NCBI GenBank assembly: GCA_030833445.1
Contig: JAURHD010000001.1
Location: 124,001-188,000, forward strand
DNA length: 64,000 nucleotides
Direction of reading: 5' to 3'
Origin: Cephaloticoccus sp.
GTDB lineage: Bacteria; Verrucomicrobiota; Verrucomicrobiia; Opitutales; Opitutaceae
Shown: piece after piece, positions 38,321 through 48,158 of the stretch
Layout: each line of letters begins with the position of its first letter
Position numbering within the stretch: the stretch's first letter is position 1
Made by a program: the position numbers and the translations under genes
Notes under the pieces: generated by a model
What the model was told of the DNA's origin: nothing
Database searches by the model: none
Seen by the model: only the letters and a program-made list of their open reading frames with translations

Positions 38321-38348
38321 GGCGGGATCGCTGATCCCGCCTTTTTTT
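38321..38348 (+). terminator. Rho-independent terminator
   Basis: GGCGGGATC-GCT-GATCCCGCC-TTTTTTT. Confidence 0.85.
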
Positions 38349-38424
38349 GCACGGATGAAAAAGTCTGCCGGATTGTTACATCCCCGGGTTGCACCGTTGG
38401 AGCGTCCTCTGCTAAGATCGAAGA

Positions 38425-39270
38425 ATGTCCGTTCCGTTGCTCTACGAGTCCCACTCTCACACGCCTTTGTGCAAACATGCCTACGGAGAACCGTCCGAAT
38501 ACGCCGCCCAAGCGGAGGCGCGCGGCCTGCGCGGGATCATCTTCACCTGCCATTGCCCGCTGCCCGACGGATTTTCCGCCAATGTGCGGATGACTCCGGA
38601 GCAATTTCAGGAATACGTGGACATGGTGGCCGCCGCCCGCGAGGAATTCGCCGGCCGCGTCGATGTGCGGCTCGGTTTGGAAAGCGACTATTATCCCGGC
38701 GTCGAGCCCTGGCTGGAAAAACTGCATGCCCGTGAGCCGCTGCACCATGTGCTGGGCTCGGTGCATCCGCAGGTGCCCGATTACCGCGTCCAGTATTTCA
38801 AGGGTGACTGGTTTGCCTATCAGCAGGTCTATTTCGATCATCTGGCCAATGCAGCCGAGACCGGCCTCTACGACACCCTCGCTCATCCCGACCTGATCAA
38901 GAACGAGGCGCCGCACGAGTGGAACATTGCGCGCATCCAGCCCTTCATCGAGCGCGCCCTCGACCGTATCGCGGCCACCGGCGTCGCGATGGAGCTCAAC
39001 ACCAGCGGCCGCCAGAAAACCATTCCCGAGTTCAATCCCAACCCGTCGATCCTCCGTCTGATGCGGGAGCGCAACATCCCGGTCGTGCTCGGCGCCGATG
39101 CGCACGTGCCCCGCCGCGTTTCCGAGGGTTACGAAGACGCCATGCAGGCGTTGCAGGCCGCCGGCTACACCGAGATCAATTTCTTTCTCGATCGGAAACG
39201 GCAGACCGTCGCGATCACCGACGCCCTCGCGAGTCTGAATCCGGTGACAGCGCATGGCATCCGGCATTAA
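38425..39270 (+). CDS. PHP-domain histidinol-phosphatase (HisJ/HisK-like)
   Basis: ESHSHTPLCKHAYGEPSEYAAQAEARGLRGIIFTCHCPLP; GLESDYYPG; AHPDLIK; GADAHVPRRV. Confidence 0.87.
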   Translation: MSVPLLYESHSHTPLCKHAYGEPSEYAAQAEARGLRGIIFTCHCPLPDGFSANVRMTPEQFQEYVDMVAAAREEFAGRVDVRLGLESDYYPGVEPWLEKLHAREPLHHVLGSVHPQVPDYRVQYFKGDWFAYQQVYFDHLANAAETGLYDTLAHPDLIKNEAPHEWNIARIQPFIERALDRIAATGVAMELNTSGRQKTIPEFNPNPSILRLMRERNIPVVLGADAHVPRRVSEGYEDAMQALQAAGYTEINFFLDRKRQTVAITDALASLNPVTAHGIRH

Positions 39271-39321
39271 GCCGATACGATTAACCTGTTCTCCGGAATT
39301 CTGCGATCTATACCCGGCAGT

Positions 39322-40374
39322 GTGACCGCCAAAGTCCCGCTCAACCTTTACGACCTAACCCGCCTGGAGCTCACCGAGCTCATAACCGGCTGGGATTTCA
39401 GCCCGGTGCATGCCGCGCGGTTGTGGCGCTACCTGTATTGGGAATGCGTCGGATCTCTGGCTGACATGACGGAATTGCCCGCCAAGGTGCGCACCCGGCT
39501 CCAAGCCGAAACCTCCGTTGGCGTGCTGCCGATCGCGTTGGAGACGGATTCGAGTGACGGATTCACGCGCAAATATCTGCTCTCGCTCGACGACGCCGAA
39601 CGCATCGAAACCGTTTTGATGCGCTTCACCGGGCGCGTGACGGCGTGTATCAGTTCTCAGGTCGGTTGTGCGATGGGCTGCGTGTTTTGCGCCACCGGGC
39701 AGATGGGTTACACGCGCCATCTCACCACCGGCGAGATTGTCGCCCAGGCCGTCCACGTGCAACGCGTGCTCCGCAGTCAGGATGGCACCCGCCTGCGCAA
39801 CATCGTGCTGATGGGCATGGGCGAGCCGCTCCACAATTACGACGCGGTTTTGAAGGCCGTCGACATCCTGACCGATGGCAACGGGCTTTCGCTCGGCGCG
39901 GATCACATCACGCTCAGCACCGTCGGGGTGGTGCCGGGGATTTTACGTCTGGCCACAGAAAAGAAGGCGATCCGCCTGGCGGTTTCTCTGCACGCAGCCA
40001 CCCAAGCCGGCCGCGCTGCCCTCGTGCCCGCCGCCCGCAAATGGCAGCTCGACGAACTGATGGCCGCCTGCCGCACCTACAGCGAGACCACCGGCCGCCG
40101 CATCTTCTACGAATGGACGCTGATCGAAGGGGAAAATGATTCCGAACAGCACGCGCGCGACGTAGGCAACTTATTGCGCGGACTGCCGGCCCAAGTGAAT
40201 TTGATCCCGCTCAATCCAACCACCGGCTATGACGGCGCGCCAACCCGCAGTGAGGCAGCCAAGCGGTTTCAAAAAATTCTCGCGGATGAATTTGGCATGC
40301 CGAGCACGGTGCGCCAACGCCGCGGTATCGACATCGCCGCCGGGTGCGGCCAACTGGCGATCGCGACGCAATGA
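39322..40374 (+). CDS. rlmN: 23S rRNA (adenine(2503)-C(2))-methyltransferase / tRNA m2A37 methyltransferase
   Basis: SSQVGCAMGCVFCATGQMGYTRHLTTGEIVAQ; VLMGMGEPLHNYDAVLKAVDIL; VSLHAATQAGRAALVPAARKW; TVRQRRGIDIAAGCGQLA. Confidence 0.95.
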   Translation: MTAKVPLNLYDLTRLELTELITGWDFSPVHAARLWRYLYWECVGSLADMTELPAKVRTRLQAETSVGVLPIALETDSSDGFTRKYLLSLDDAERIETVLMRFTGRVTACISSQVGCAMGCVFCATGQMGYTRHLTTGEIVAQAVHVQRVLRSQDGTRLRNIVLMGMGEPLHNYDAVLKAVDILTDGNGLSLGADHITLSTVGVVPGILRLATEKKAIRLAVSLHAATQAGRAALVPAARKWQLDELMAACRTYSETTGRRIFYEWTLIEGENDSEQHARDVGNLLRGLPAQVNLIPLNPTTGYDGAPTRSEAAKRFQKILADEFGMPSTVRQRRGIDIAAGCGQLAIATQ

Positions 40375-40385
40375 GGGTATGTTTA

Positions 40386-40460
40386 TAACTCAGAGGCCGC
40401 AGAGCGCACAGAGGTGAGAAACAAACGCATTCTCCGTGGTCTCTGTGTCCTCCGTGTTAA
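40386..40460. repeat. dispersed intergenic palindromic repeat, family 1 copy C
   Basis: AACTCAGAGGCCGCAGAGCGCACAGAGG...CTCCGTGGTCTCTGTGTCCTCCGTGTTAA. Confidence 0.7.
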
Positions 40461-41521
40461 TTACTGATTTTACCACGGCGTTTTTGCACAGCTGAGGCGA
40501 GTTGTGTGAAAAGCGGCAGCGTCTTTTCCCACGACAAACACCCGTCCGTAATGCTGCGGCCGTAGACCAACGGCTTGGCTTGGTAATCCTGCGCACCACC
40601 GAGCAGATTGCTCTCGAGCATCACGGCAGCGAGCGCGCGTTCCCCGGCGGCAATCTGCGCGGCGAGTTCGGCCACCACCATCGGCTGACGCTCCGGGTCC
40701 TTGCCGCTGTTGGCGTGGCTGCAATCCACCATGAGTCCGGTTGGCAGCTCATATTGCTTCAGCAACGCCACCGCCTCGGCGACATCGGCCGCGGCGTAGT
40801 TGGGTCCCGCCGTGCCGCCGCGGAGCACGAGATGCCCGTGCGGATTTCCCGCCGTGCCCATGACCGCAGGCGCTCCTTTGCGAGTCAGCGAGGGAAACCA
40901 GTGCGGATGACTCGCCGAACGAATCGCGTCCACCGCGACCTGTAGGTTGCCGTCCGTGCGGTTCTTGAACCCCACCGGCATGGAGAGACCCGAGGCCAGT
41001 TCGCGGTGCACCTGGCTTTCGACCGTGCGCGCGCCGATCGCACCCCAGGAAACGAGATCGGCGTAATACTGGCCGAGCGTCGTGTCCAAAAACTCCGTCG
41101 CCACCGGCAGACCAAGCCCGGTGATGTCGATCATGAGCTTTCGCGCGATCTGCAACCCGCGGTTAATTTCATAGCTGCCGTCGAGACCAGGATCGTTGAT
41201 GAGGCCCTTCCAGCCGACAACGGTCCGCGGCTTTTCAAAATACACGCGCATCACGATCAGCAGGTCCTTGCCGTAAAGCGGAACGATTTCCTTCAGCTGT
41301 TGCGCATAATCCAGCGCCGCCGCCGGATCATGAATCGAACAGGGACCGACCACGACCAGCAGCCGGTCGTCGCTGCCGGTGATGATCGCCTCCACTTCGC
41401 GGCGTGAGCGCGCCACCAATTCCGCCCGAGCATCATCAAGCGGCAGCTCCTTTTCCAAGGCGGCCGGTGCCACCAACGGCTTGGTGGCGACAATGCGCAG
41501 ATCGGCGGTCGAGGGATGCAT
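40457..41521 (-). CDS. aroG: 3-deoxy-7-phosphoheptulonate synthase (class I DAHP synthase)
   Basis: VVGPCSIHDPAAALDYAQQLKE; MRVYFEKPRTVVGWKGLINDPGLDGS; GARTVESQVHRELASGLSMPVGFKNRTDG. Confidence 0.94.
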   Translation of the reverse strand: MHPSTADLRIVATKPLVAPAALEKELPLDDARAELVARSRREVEAIITGSDDRLLVVVGPCSIHDPAAALDYAQQLKEIVPLYGKDLLIVMRVYFEKPRTVVGWKGLINDPGLDGSYEINRGLQIARKLMIDITGLGLPVATEFLDTTLGQYYADLVSWGAIGARTVESQVHRELASGLSMPVGFKNRTDGNLQVAVDAIRSASHPHWFPSLTRKGAPAVMGTAGNPHGHLVLRGGTAGPNYAAADVAEAVALLKQYELPTGLMVDCSHANSGKDPERQPMVVAELAAQIAAGERALAAVMLESNLLGGAQDYQAKPLVYGRSITDGCLSWEKTLPLFTQLASAVQKRRGKISN

Positions 41522-41532
41522 GCGCAGATTGA

Positions 41533-42924
41533 TTAACCGGCCAGACTAGTCCGGGCCGCGGTCACGCGGGCCGTTTCAACCAAGGTCATGACCGGTGGCA
41601 GTGAAGGTAATTCCAGTTGGGTCGCCCGGGAAGTGAGGGTGAGATAGGCCAGCGCCGCGGCTTCATTGGCCGCCGCTTGTTCACCCGTCAACGCATGGGC
41701 CGCCGTGAGATCCGGCATCTGTTCCTTGGTGAGCAGGGTCTTGTCGGCGAGGAAGAGCGTGACCGAAGCGCCCAAGGTTTCGAGCCAGGCCCGCGGGGAG
41801 GCCGGCGGCGCATAGGCCAGGGCGGACGAATCGGCTGACCACTCCATGAACAGGCGGATCTGTTCATGTAACTTGGCCAACTCTTCATCGGCGGTGGCGG
41901 GGGTCCAACGGGCCGTGAATTGCTTGCGCTCGCGGAATTTGCGCACTTCCCAAACCCGCAGCACCAACTCGTAGTCCCCGGCCTGTTGCCGAAGCGCGCC
42001 GGTGAAAATATAATCAAGCCCATCGCCCGCCGTATCCACCAGCTGACGCAGGTTGTCCGTCGACCATTCCGAGCCAAACAAGGCATAGTGGCCGGGCGCG
42101 CCGGGCTGGCCATGCACGCCGACCGCGGCGATCGGCGCATAGTGCGGGGAAAAGTAAAACGTCTCGGCAAACCAGAGCGGGATCGCGCGGCTGAGCCGGC
42201 CCATCTCTTCCTCGGGTTGCTTGGCCAGCTCCTCGATTTTTTCGATGCCGGGCAGGGCCAGTTGTGCAAAGGCCACGCGGCGCAATTTACCATCCTTGGC
42301 CGGTAAAATTCCGTCGACGTTTTCCAGTCCGTAAAACCAGATCGGTTTGCTGATGCTGACGAGTTTGACGTCGACCTTGTCGGTGGCCTCAGGATCCGTG
42401 GACCCATCGGTGGGGGCATTACCCTCCACTTGCAGACCGCTGGCCAAGATGTCCGCGATGGCATTGGAAAATCCATACAACCGGTCCTCCAGATCAGGCC
42501 GCTTGAGCGCGAAGAGAATATCGAGCACGTGCTGGGCGGCATCGGCATTGCGCAAGGCGAGATAAGCCTGCAGCAGGTTGAGCCCGGTCGCGGGACCATG
42601 TTTCTCCGCATCGTAGCGCGGGCCCACGAGCTCGGTGATTTCACGCATGTAACCGCAGACGCCAAGGTCACCGGAAATGGTCACCAGCACATCCGCCCGT
42701 TCTCCGGCACCCGCCAGCACTTCCTCATAAATGGCCATGGCACCGGGCAGATCCTTCGCTTCAAGCTTATCGCGCGCCTCGACCAACCGCGGCATCACAT
42801 TACCCGCAGAGACCGCCGGGCTGTCCGGCGTGTCCACGGTTTCGGCCGGCGCTGTATGCGGTGTGGCTGATGGATTACTGGCAGAGGTGGATGATTTACC
42901 GAGCAATCGGTCGAAAAGTCCCAT
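41533..42924 (-). CDS. hypothetical protein (463 aa)
   Basis: Long ORF with consistent coding character; no recognised family. Confidence 0.7.
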   Translation of the reverse strand: MGLFDRLLGKSSTSASNPSATPHTAPAETVDTPDSPAVSAGNVMPRLVEARDKLEAKDLPGAMAIYEEVLAGAGERADVLVTISGDLGVCGYMREITELVGPRYDAEKHGPATGLNLLQAYLALRNADAAQHVLDILFALKRPDLEDRLYGFSNAIADILASGLQVEGNAPTDGSTDPEATDKVDVKLVSISKPIWFYGLENVDGILPAKDGKLRRVAFAQLALPGIEKIEELAKQPEEEMGRLSRAIPLWFAETFYFSPHYAPIAAVGVHGQPGAPGHYALFGSEWSTDNLRQLVDTAGDGLDYIFTGALRQQAGDYELVLRVWEVRKFRERKQFTARWTPATADEELAKLHEQIRLFMEWSADSSALAYAPPASPRAWLETLGASVTLFLADKTLLTKEQMPDLTAAHALTGEQAAANEAAALAYLTLTSRATQLELPSLPPVMTLVETARVTAARTSLAG

Positions 42925-42990
42925 AACCTCACGAAAAACAACCCTTCACCCGCTGGCGAATCGAAATAAACAAACGCTTGAGGTGAGGAC

Positions 42991-43926
42991 TTAGCTCTTT
43001 GGTGGAGCCAGGTCTGCCAGTGCCACCCCACTGCGCACCTCCATCGTCGCCAGCACTTTCGGCACATACATCTTGGTCTCAGAGGGCAATAACCCGGCAA
43101 TTTCCGCAAAGGTGGTTGCATTGTTCTTCGCCAACGTGCGGCTCACGCGCCCGCCGCCGGCATTGTAGGCGGCGATGGCCAGCGGCCAGTCGTTGAAGCG
43201 GGCATGAAGTTGCTTAAGAAACTGCGCCGCGGCCCGGGCAGATTTTTCTGGGTCAGCCCGTTCGTCAGGAAAAAATGTGCTCAGACCAAACTCCTTGGCC
43301 GTGGCCGGCATAAATTGAAACAACCCACGCGCCCCCACCGGACTGCGCGCCCCGGGATTGAAGGTCGATTCGACCTCCGCCATCCAGACCAAGGACTCCG
43401 GGATGCCGGCGGCGACAAATTCGCGGCGCAGCACCGGCAGGTATTTGGCCGCATTCGCCGGCACAGGACGTTGGCTCATGCGTTCCCGCCATAGATCCAA
43501 ATATGGAATCGCCACCGGGGCGTCGGTAACGACAGGGGGTGGGGCGGCAACGGCCTCTTTAGCCGCCAGAATGTAATCCAGCCGCTCTTCCAACCAATCA
43601 GCATACTCCTCTCCACCGGAAAACGCCCGCAGGGCCACCGCCGCCGTCCGCGCTTCGGGTTCGTATATGGCGAGATCTTCGAGTCGATCATTGGCCAAGG
43701 CGTCCTGCAATTTGACGGCAAAGGTGTCCCACTGCTGACGATCCGGAAACTCATATTCTGCCTTCACATCCTCCGGGGCAAACACGTCAAACAGCGCCTT
43801 GCCCGTATCGTAGAGATCATCGATCGAAGGCTGCTCGGCGGCAGTCTCCGAAGGTTGCGGCTCCGCCAACCCGACCATGGGCAACAGGGGGAGTAACAGC
43901 AGGATATAACGGGGGCCGGGGCGCAT
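42991..43926 (-). CDS. lytic transglycosylase (SLT domain, MltD-like)
   Basis: GIPESLVWMAEVESTFNPGARSPVGARGLFQFMPATAKEFGL; LAIAAYNAGGGRVSRTL. Confidence 0.9.
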   Translation of the reverse strand: MRPGPRYILLLLPLLPMVGLAEPQPSETAAEQPSIDDLYDTGKALFDVFAPEDVKAEYEFPDRQQWDTFAVKLQDALANDRLEDLAIYEPEARTAAVALRAFSGGEEYADWLEERLDYILAAKEAVAAPPPVVTDAPVAIPYLDLWRERMSQRPVPANAAKYLPVLRREFVAAGIPESLVWMAEVESTFNPGARSPVGARGLFQFMPATAKEFGLSTFFPDERADPEKSARAAAQFLKQLHARFNDWPLAIAAYNAGGGRVSRTLAKNNATTFAEIAGLLPSETKMYVPKVLATMEVRSGVALADLAPPKS

Positions 43927-43999
43927 GATACAAAGACCCCTTCAGTATGAAAAGGTTACCGCAGAGGGCGAGTCTGGAGGTCAATCCGCGATATACTCA

Positions 44000-44644
44000 T
44001 CAACCCGAGGTGTGATCCGCATTCGATTTCTCATCGGACGAGGCTTCAACTTTTCCGCGCTTCGTCCAATTTTCCCCCATCCAAAATAACAGGGCTGAGA
44101 GCACCCCGGCCAGATGAGCGATGAACACTACCCCGATGGCATGATCCGTAAATCGCGCGAATAACGGACCGCCTTTTACGCCCTCCGCCGCGAGCTTGAT
44201 CAACACCAGTAACAATAACGCATTGGCCCACCACCGGTCTTGGGGCGAATGTCTGCGCAACTGCAGACCTAGTAAAGTGACCAGCCCGATCACGACCCCG
44301 GACAAGCCCGCGTAAGTTTCCAACCGCGGTTCAAACCCCAGCAAAGCCAGGCCAACGACCCAAGGCGACAGCGCCAAAAAGCTGCGGGCCAAACGGGGCC
44401 AAAGAGATTCCAACCAGAGGCCCGTCGGGATCAACACCACCAGATTCCAGCCCAGATGGGAGCCGCTGAAATGAGCGAAATTTCCGGTGCCGATGCGCCA
44501 CCATTCGCCGTTGAGGATGGCGCTACGTTCGTAGAGGGCCAGTTGATGGAACGCTGGCCAAATCTGCATGAGACCGGCCAAGGCTGCGCATCCCGCGGTG
44601 ATCCAAGGCCACGCCGAAACCGGCAACCGTGGCGTCAGACGCAT
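44000..44644 (-). CDS. rhombosortase (rhomboid-like intramembrane protease)
   Basis: EWWRIGTGNFAHFSGSHLGWNLVVL; catalytic GLSG (YAGLSGVVIGL) and AHLAG His region; directly follows a rhombotarget-like lipoprotein gene. Confidence 0.8.
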   Translation of the reverse strand: MRLTPRLPVSAWPWITAGCAALAGLMQIWPAFHQLALYERSAILNGEWWRIGTGNFAHFSGSHLGWNLVVLIPTGLWLESLWPRLARSFLALSPWVVGLALLGFEPRLETYAGLSGVVIGLVTLLGLQLRRHSPQDRWWANALLLLVLIKLAAEGVKGGPLFARFTDHAIGVVFIAHLAGVLSALLFWMGENWTKRGKVEASSDEKSNADHTSG

Positions 44645-45507
44645 GGTTTCGCTTCGAACCACCGGGCTCGGGCCCAACGGCCCATGGCCAACAAGGCGAT
44701 GACCCATGCAAACCAACCCTCGATTGAACCACCGCCGGTGTAACCGGGCTTGTGCTCAATTTTGACGGTCTCTGGAGATTTTCTGATGCGGTCACGGAAA
44801 TCTTCCAACTGCAGCTTCAGGTTTATGATCAATGCATCCGTTGCCCGGTCAAAGCCCTCGCTACTCTCCGCCCGCATATCCGTGTGCAACAGATCCAATA
44901 CCGTGGACTTGCCCTCGACCTGACTCGCGCCTGGAGCGCGAAACAGCAGGTGCTGGCTGCGAATGTCGTAAACGGCCGCCTCCATCAAGGTATGCGTATC
45001 GTTCTTTTTTCCCTGAAACAGGTAGCGGCCTTCCAGCGTCCAATAAACTAGCGAGAGCATGTTGATATTGGTGAACTGCACTTGGTCGTAGGCCAGCAAC
45101 GCAATGACATCCACATTCAACAGACTGCTCACCTGATCCAGATTGGTGAAACCGCCGTTCGGTCGCAGGTAAGTGGCCGGGATAATTTCTATAGTCTGAA
45201 TGTATTCCTTGCTGCGAAACTCCCGGGCCACGCGCTCCATCAACACCGCCTTTTGCTGCTCCGAGAATCCGCCGGATCCAGTCTGGTAGGACGGCACAAA
45301 GGCAATCCCCACCCGCAAGGGCAGGCGCAGAACCGGGATATCCCTGGGGGGCAGTGGGTTGACCTGTCCGGGGTAAAGGAAGTTCACCACACTGCTGGAG
45401 CGGTCGGCTTTCTCGGGGCTGTCAAAAAGCATGGCGCAACCCGAAACCAGAAATGACCCACCGATCGCCAAGGCCAGACCGAGCACAACCCTTTTGGATG
45501 GTTTCAT
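44635..45507 (-). CDS. rhombotarget-type lipoprotein
   Basis: Lipobox (FLVSGC); C-terminus TGGGSIEGWFAWVIALLAMGRWARARW resembling GlyGly-CTERM; overlaps the rhombosortase start. Confidence 0.78.
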   Translation of the reverse strand: MKPSKRVVLGLALAIGGSFLVSGCAMLFDSPEKADRSSSVVNFLYPGQVNPLPPRDIPVLRLPLRVGIAFVPSYQTGSGGFSEQQKAVLMERVAREFRSKEYIQTIEIIPATYLRPNGGFTNLDQVSSLLNVDVIALLAYDQVQFTNINMLSLVYWTLEGRYLFQGKKNDTHTLMEAAVYDIRSQHLLFRAPGASQVEGKSTVLDLLHTDMRAESSEGFDRATDALIINLKLQLEDFRDRIRKSPETVKIEHKPGYTGGGSIEGWFAWVIALLAMGRWARARWFEAKPCV

Positions 45508-45552
45508 CCCGGGAGCAGACCGATTGCCCGGTTGGGTTTCAAATATATTTGC

Positions 45553-46986
45553 ATGGACCATCCAGTGGACAATCCCTCGTTGACCCACGGGGCGAGCGCC
45601 TTACTTAAGACCCTTCTCCAAGTGAACCGGGTCTATATCAAAACCTACGGGTGTCAGATGAACGAGCGCGACAGCGAGGCCGTCGCGGCGATGCTGCGTG
45701 CCCGGGGCTATCGGATCGTGAGCAATGAAGCCGACTGCGACATCATGTTGCTCAACACGTGCAGTGTGCGCGACGCCGCCGAACAAAAGGCGATCGGCAA
45801 GGCCGGCAACGTGGCCGCCCGTAAAAAGAAACAGCCCGACTTCGTGCTCGGGATTCTCGGCTGCATGGCGCAGAACCGTGGTGCGGCGCTCCTCGATGCC
45901 CTGCCCGATCTCGACCTCATCGTCGGCACCCAAAAGTTTCACCAAGTCCCCGACTACCTCGACAACCTGCGCGCCGCCCGCGAGGCCGGGGTGCCGATCG
46001 GTTCTTCCATCGTCGATATCGGTGAAGAGGCCGGGTCGCAAAACACCATCCGGGATCACCTCGAGGTGGATACCCGCCAGGTCAGCGCCTTTGTCTCGAT
46101 CCAGCAGGGCTGCAACATGGACTGCCATTTCTGTATCGTCCCGAAAACCCGGGGCGACGAACGTTCGCGGCCGATGGAGGACATTGTGCGGGAGTGTGAG
46201 CAGCTTGCCGCCAAGGGTGTGCGCGAAATCACTTTGCTCGGCCAGATCGTCACCAGCTACGGCCGCCGTGACTACGTGCACACCGATGGAGTTTCTCCCT
46301 TCGTGCAATTGATCGAAAAGGTTCACGCCATTGATGGCATTGAGCGGATCCGATTCACCTCCCCGCATCCGCGCGGGTTCAAGCAGGACCTAGTCGAGGC
46401 CTATGGTCGCCTGCCCAAGCTCTGTGAATATGTGCACCTGCCGATGCAGAGCGGCAGTAATCGCATTCTCAAGGCGATGAACCGGCCCTATTCGCGCGAG
46501 CGCTACAAAGAGATCGTCGAGGCCCTGCGCGCGGTGCGACCTGACATGTATTTTTCAACGGATATCATTGTCGGCTTTCCGGGCGAAACCGAGGCGGACT
46601 TTGAAGAGACGCGCGAACTGTTTGAGGCCTGCAACTACGACATGGCCTACATTTTCAAATACTCCATCCGCACCGGCACGGTCGCCGCCGAGCTGGCCGA
46701 CCAAGTGCCCGAGGAGGAAAAGGAACGTCGCAACCAAGTCCTGCTCGACATCCTGCGTCGCAATTCGGAACGCCGCAACGCCACCTTGCTCGATACCGTC
46801 GAAGAGGTGCTGGTCGAGGGACCGGACAAGACGGGCGAGCGCTTCACCGGCCGCACCCGGGGCAACCGCGTGACCATTTTTGACGCCGATCCCCGCCTCG
46901 TTGGCGAATTGGTTTCCCTCAAGGTCCAACGGGCGTCAGTCAGCACACTTTATGGCTCGCTCGTGCTGAGCGGTGTGGAAAACTGA
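45553..46986 (+). CDS. miaB: tRNA-2-methylthio-N6-dimethylallyladenosine synthase
   Basis: VYIKTYGCQMNERDSEAVAAML; LNTCSVRDAAEQKA; VSIQQGCNMDCHFCIVPKTRGDERSRP; LPMQSGSNRILKAMNRPYSRERYKEIV. Confidence 0.96.
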   Translation: MDHPVDNPSLTHGASALLKTLLQVNRVYIKTYGCQMNERDSEAVAAMLRARGYRIVSNEADCDIMLLNTCSVRDAAEQKAIGKAGNVAARKKKQPDFVLGILGCMAQNRGAALLDALPDLDLIVGTQKFHQVPDYLDNLRAAREAGVPIGSSIVDIGEEAGSQNTIRDHLEVDTRQVSAFVSIQQGCNMDCHFCIVPKTRGDERSRPMEDIVRECEQLAAKGVREITLLGQIVTSYGRRDYVHTDGVSPFVQLIEKVHAIDGIERIRFTSPHPRGFKQDLVEAYGRLPKLCEYVHLPMQSGSNRILKAMNRPYSRERYKEIVEALRAVRPDMYFSTDIIVGFPGETEADFEETRELFEACNYDMAYIFKYSIRTGTVAAELADQVPEEEKERRNQVLLDILRRNSERRNATLLDTVEEVLVEGPDKTGERFTGRTRGNRVTIFDADPRLVGELVSLKVQRASVSTLYGSLVLSGVEN

Positions 46987-46993
46987 AACCAAC

Positions 46994-47533
46994 ATGTCAC
47001 TTACCGTCGCCACCTTGATTCCCGGATTGTTGCTGCTTGTGCTGGGTGCGGGCTTGGTCAGCGGTCGCAAGACGGTCGCGGCATCACTCAAGGCGTTTCC
47101 CCGCTCCAGCACCGCGGCGATGGTCTTCTTCGGCGCGGGTGCGATTTGGTTCCTCTATCGCGTGTGGCATTTGTCTGCCGCGGACTTTGGTGATTATCGC
47201 GCCATCCTGTGCATCGCCTTTGGGGCGATCGCATTGCTTTCCTTCAAATACGTGCCGGATTTTCTGGCGGTGCGCGGCGTCGCCGTCCTGGTGCTGTTGG
47301 GCGCTGGCCCATTGCTCGATGCAGCCTTCATGCACTACGACCAACCGCAACGTCTCCTCATGGTTTCGGTCGTCTATCTGCTAATTGCTTTGGCCATCTA
47401 CTTGGGTGCCGTGCCCTACCGCCTGCGTGATTTCTTTGAATGGCTGTTCCGCGCCCCGGGCCGATCGCGGGTGCTCGGTGCCTGCCTCGCCGGCTACGGT
47501 CTGCTCCTGACCATCACCGCCTTTACCTACTGA
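46994..47533 (+). CDS. hypothetical integral membrane protein
   Basis: Multiple hydrophobic segments; sits tightly between miaB and gmk. Confidence 0.65.
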   Translation: MSLTVATLIPGLLLLVLGAGLVSGRKTVAASLKAFPRSSTAAMVFFGAGAIWFLYRVWHLSAADFGDYRAILCIAFGAIALLSFKYVPDFLAVRGVAVLVLLGAGPLLDAAFMHYDQPQRLLMVSVVYLLIALAIYLGAVPYRLRDFFEWLFRAPGRSRVLGACLAGYGLLLTITAFTY

Positions 47534-47537
47534 CCAC

Positions 47538-48146
47538 GTGGCCGATCAAGCGACCCCCATTCTCTTGGTTCTCGCCGGTCCGGCCGGTTCCGGCAAAAGC
47601 ACCCTCTGTGAACGCCTGGTCGAATCCGGCTCAGGGTTTTCCCGGGTCATTACCACGACCACGCGCAATCCGCGCCCCGGTGAAACCAACGGGGTGGATT
47701 ATCATTTCTTCACGCCGACAGAATTTGATGCCCGGATCGCCGCGGGCGAGTTTCTCGAATGGGCTTGGGTGCATGGCGAACGTCGCTACGGCACCCTGGC
47801 CTCATCCGTGCTCGATCCGTTGAGCCAAGGGAAGAGCTTGGTGGTAAACCTCGATGTGCAGGGCGTCGCCAGTTTGCGCGCGGCCACGGATCGCTATCCG
47901 CTGCTGGCCCGCAGTCTGGCCACGGTGTTTATCCTGGTCAGTCACGACCAGCTGCAACAGCGCATCCGTGAGCGCGGCACCGATGATGAAGCCGAGATCG
48001 CGCGTCGCATGTCCACCGCGAAGGCCGAATTGTTGGAGGCACCGAAATTTGAATATCAAATCCAGAGCGCTTCCAAGGAAGAGGATTATGCCGCGTTGTT
48101 GGATATCATTGTCCAGGCCCGGGCCAAGTTGGCCGACGGCGTATAA
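47538..48146 (+). CDS. gmk: guanylate kinase
   Basis: LAGPAGSGKSTLCERLVESG; TTTTRNPRPGETNGVDYHF; GEFLEWAWVHGERRYGT; LDVQGVASLR. GTG start. Confidence 0.93.
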   Translation: MADQATPILLVLAGPAGSGKSTLCERLVESGSGFSRVITTTTRNPRPGETNGVDYHFFTPTEFDARIAAGEFLEWAWVHGERRYGTLASSVLDPLSQGKSLVVNLDVQGVASLRAATDRYPLLARSLATVFILVSHDQLQQRIRERGTDDEAEIARRMSTAKAELLEAPKFEYQIQSASKEEDYAALLDIIVQARAKLADGV

Positions 48147-48158
48147 CGCCGTCCGCGC

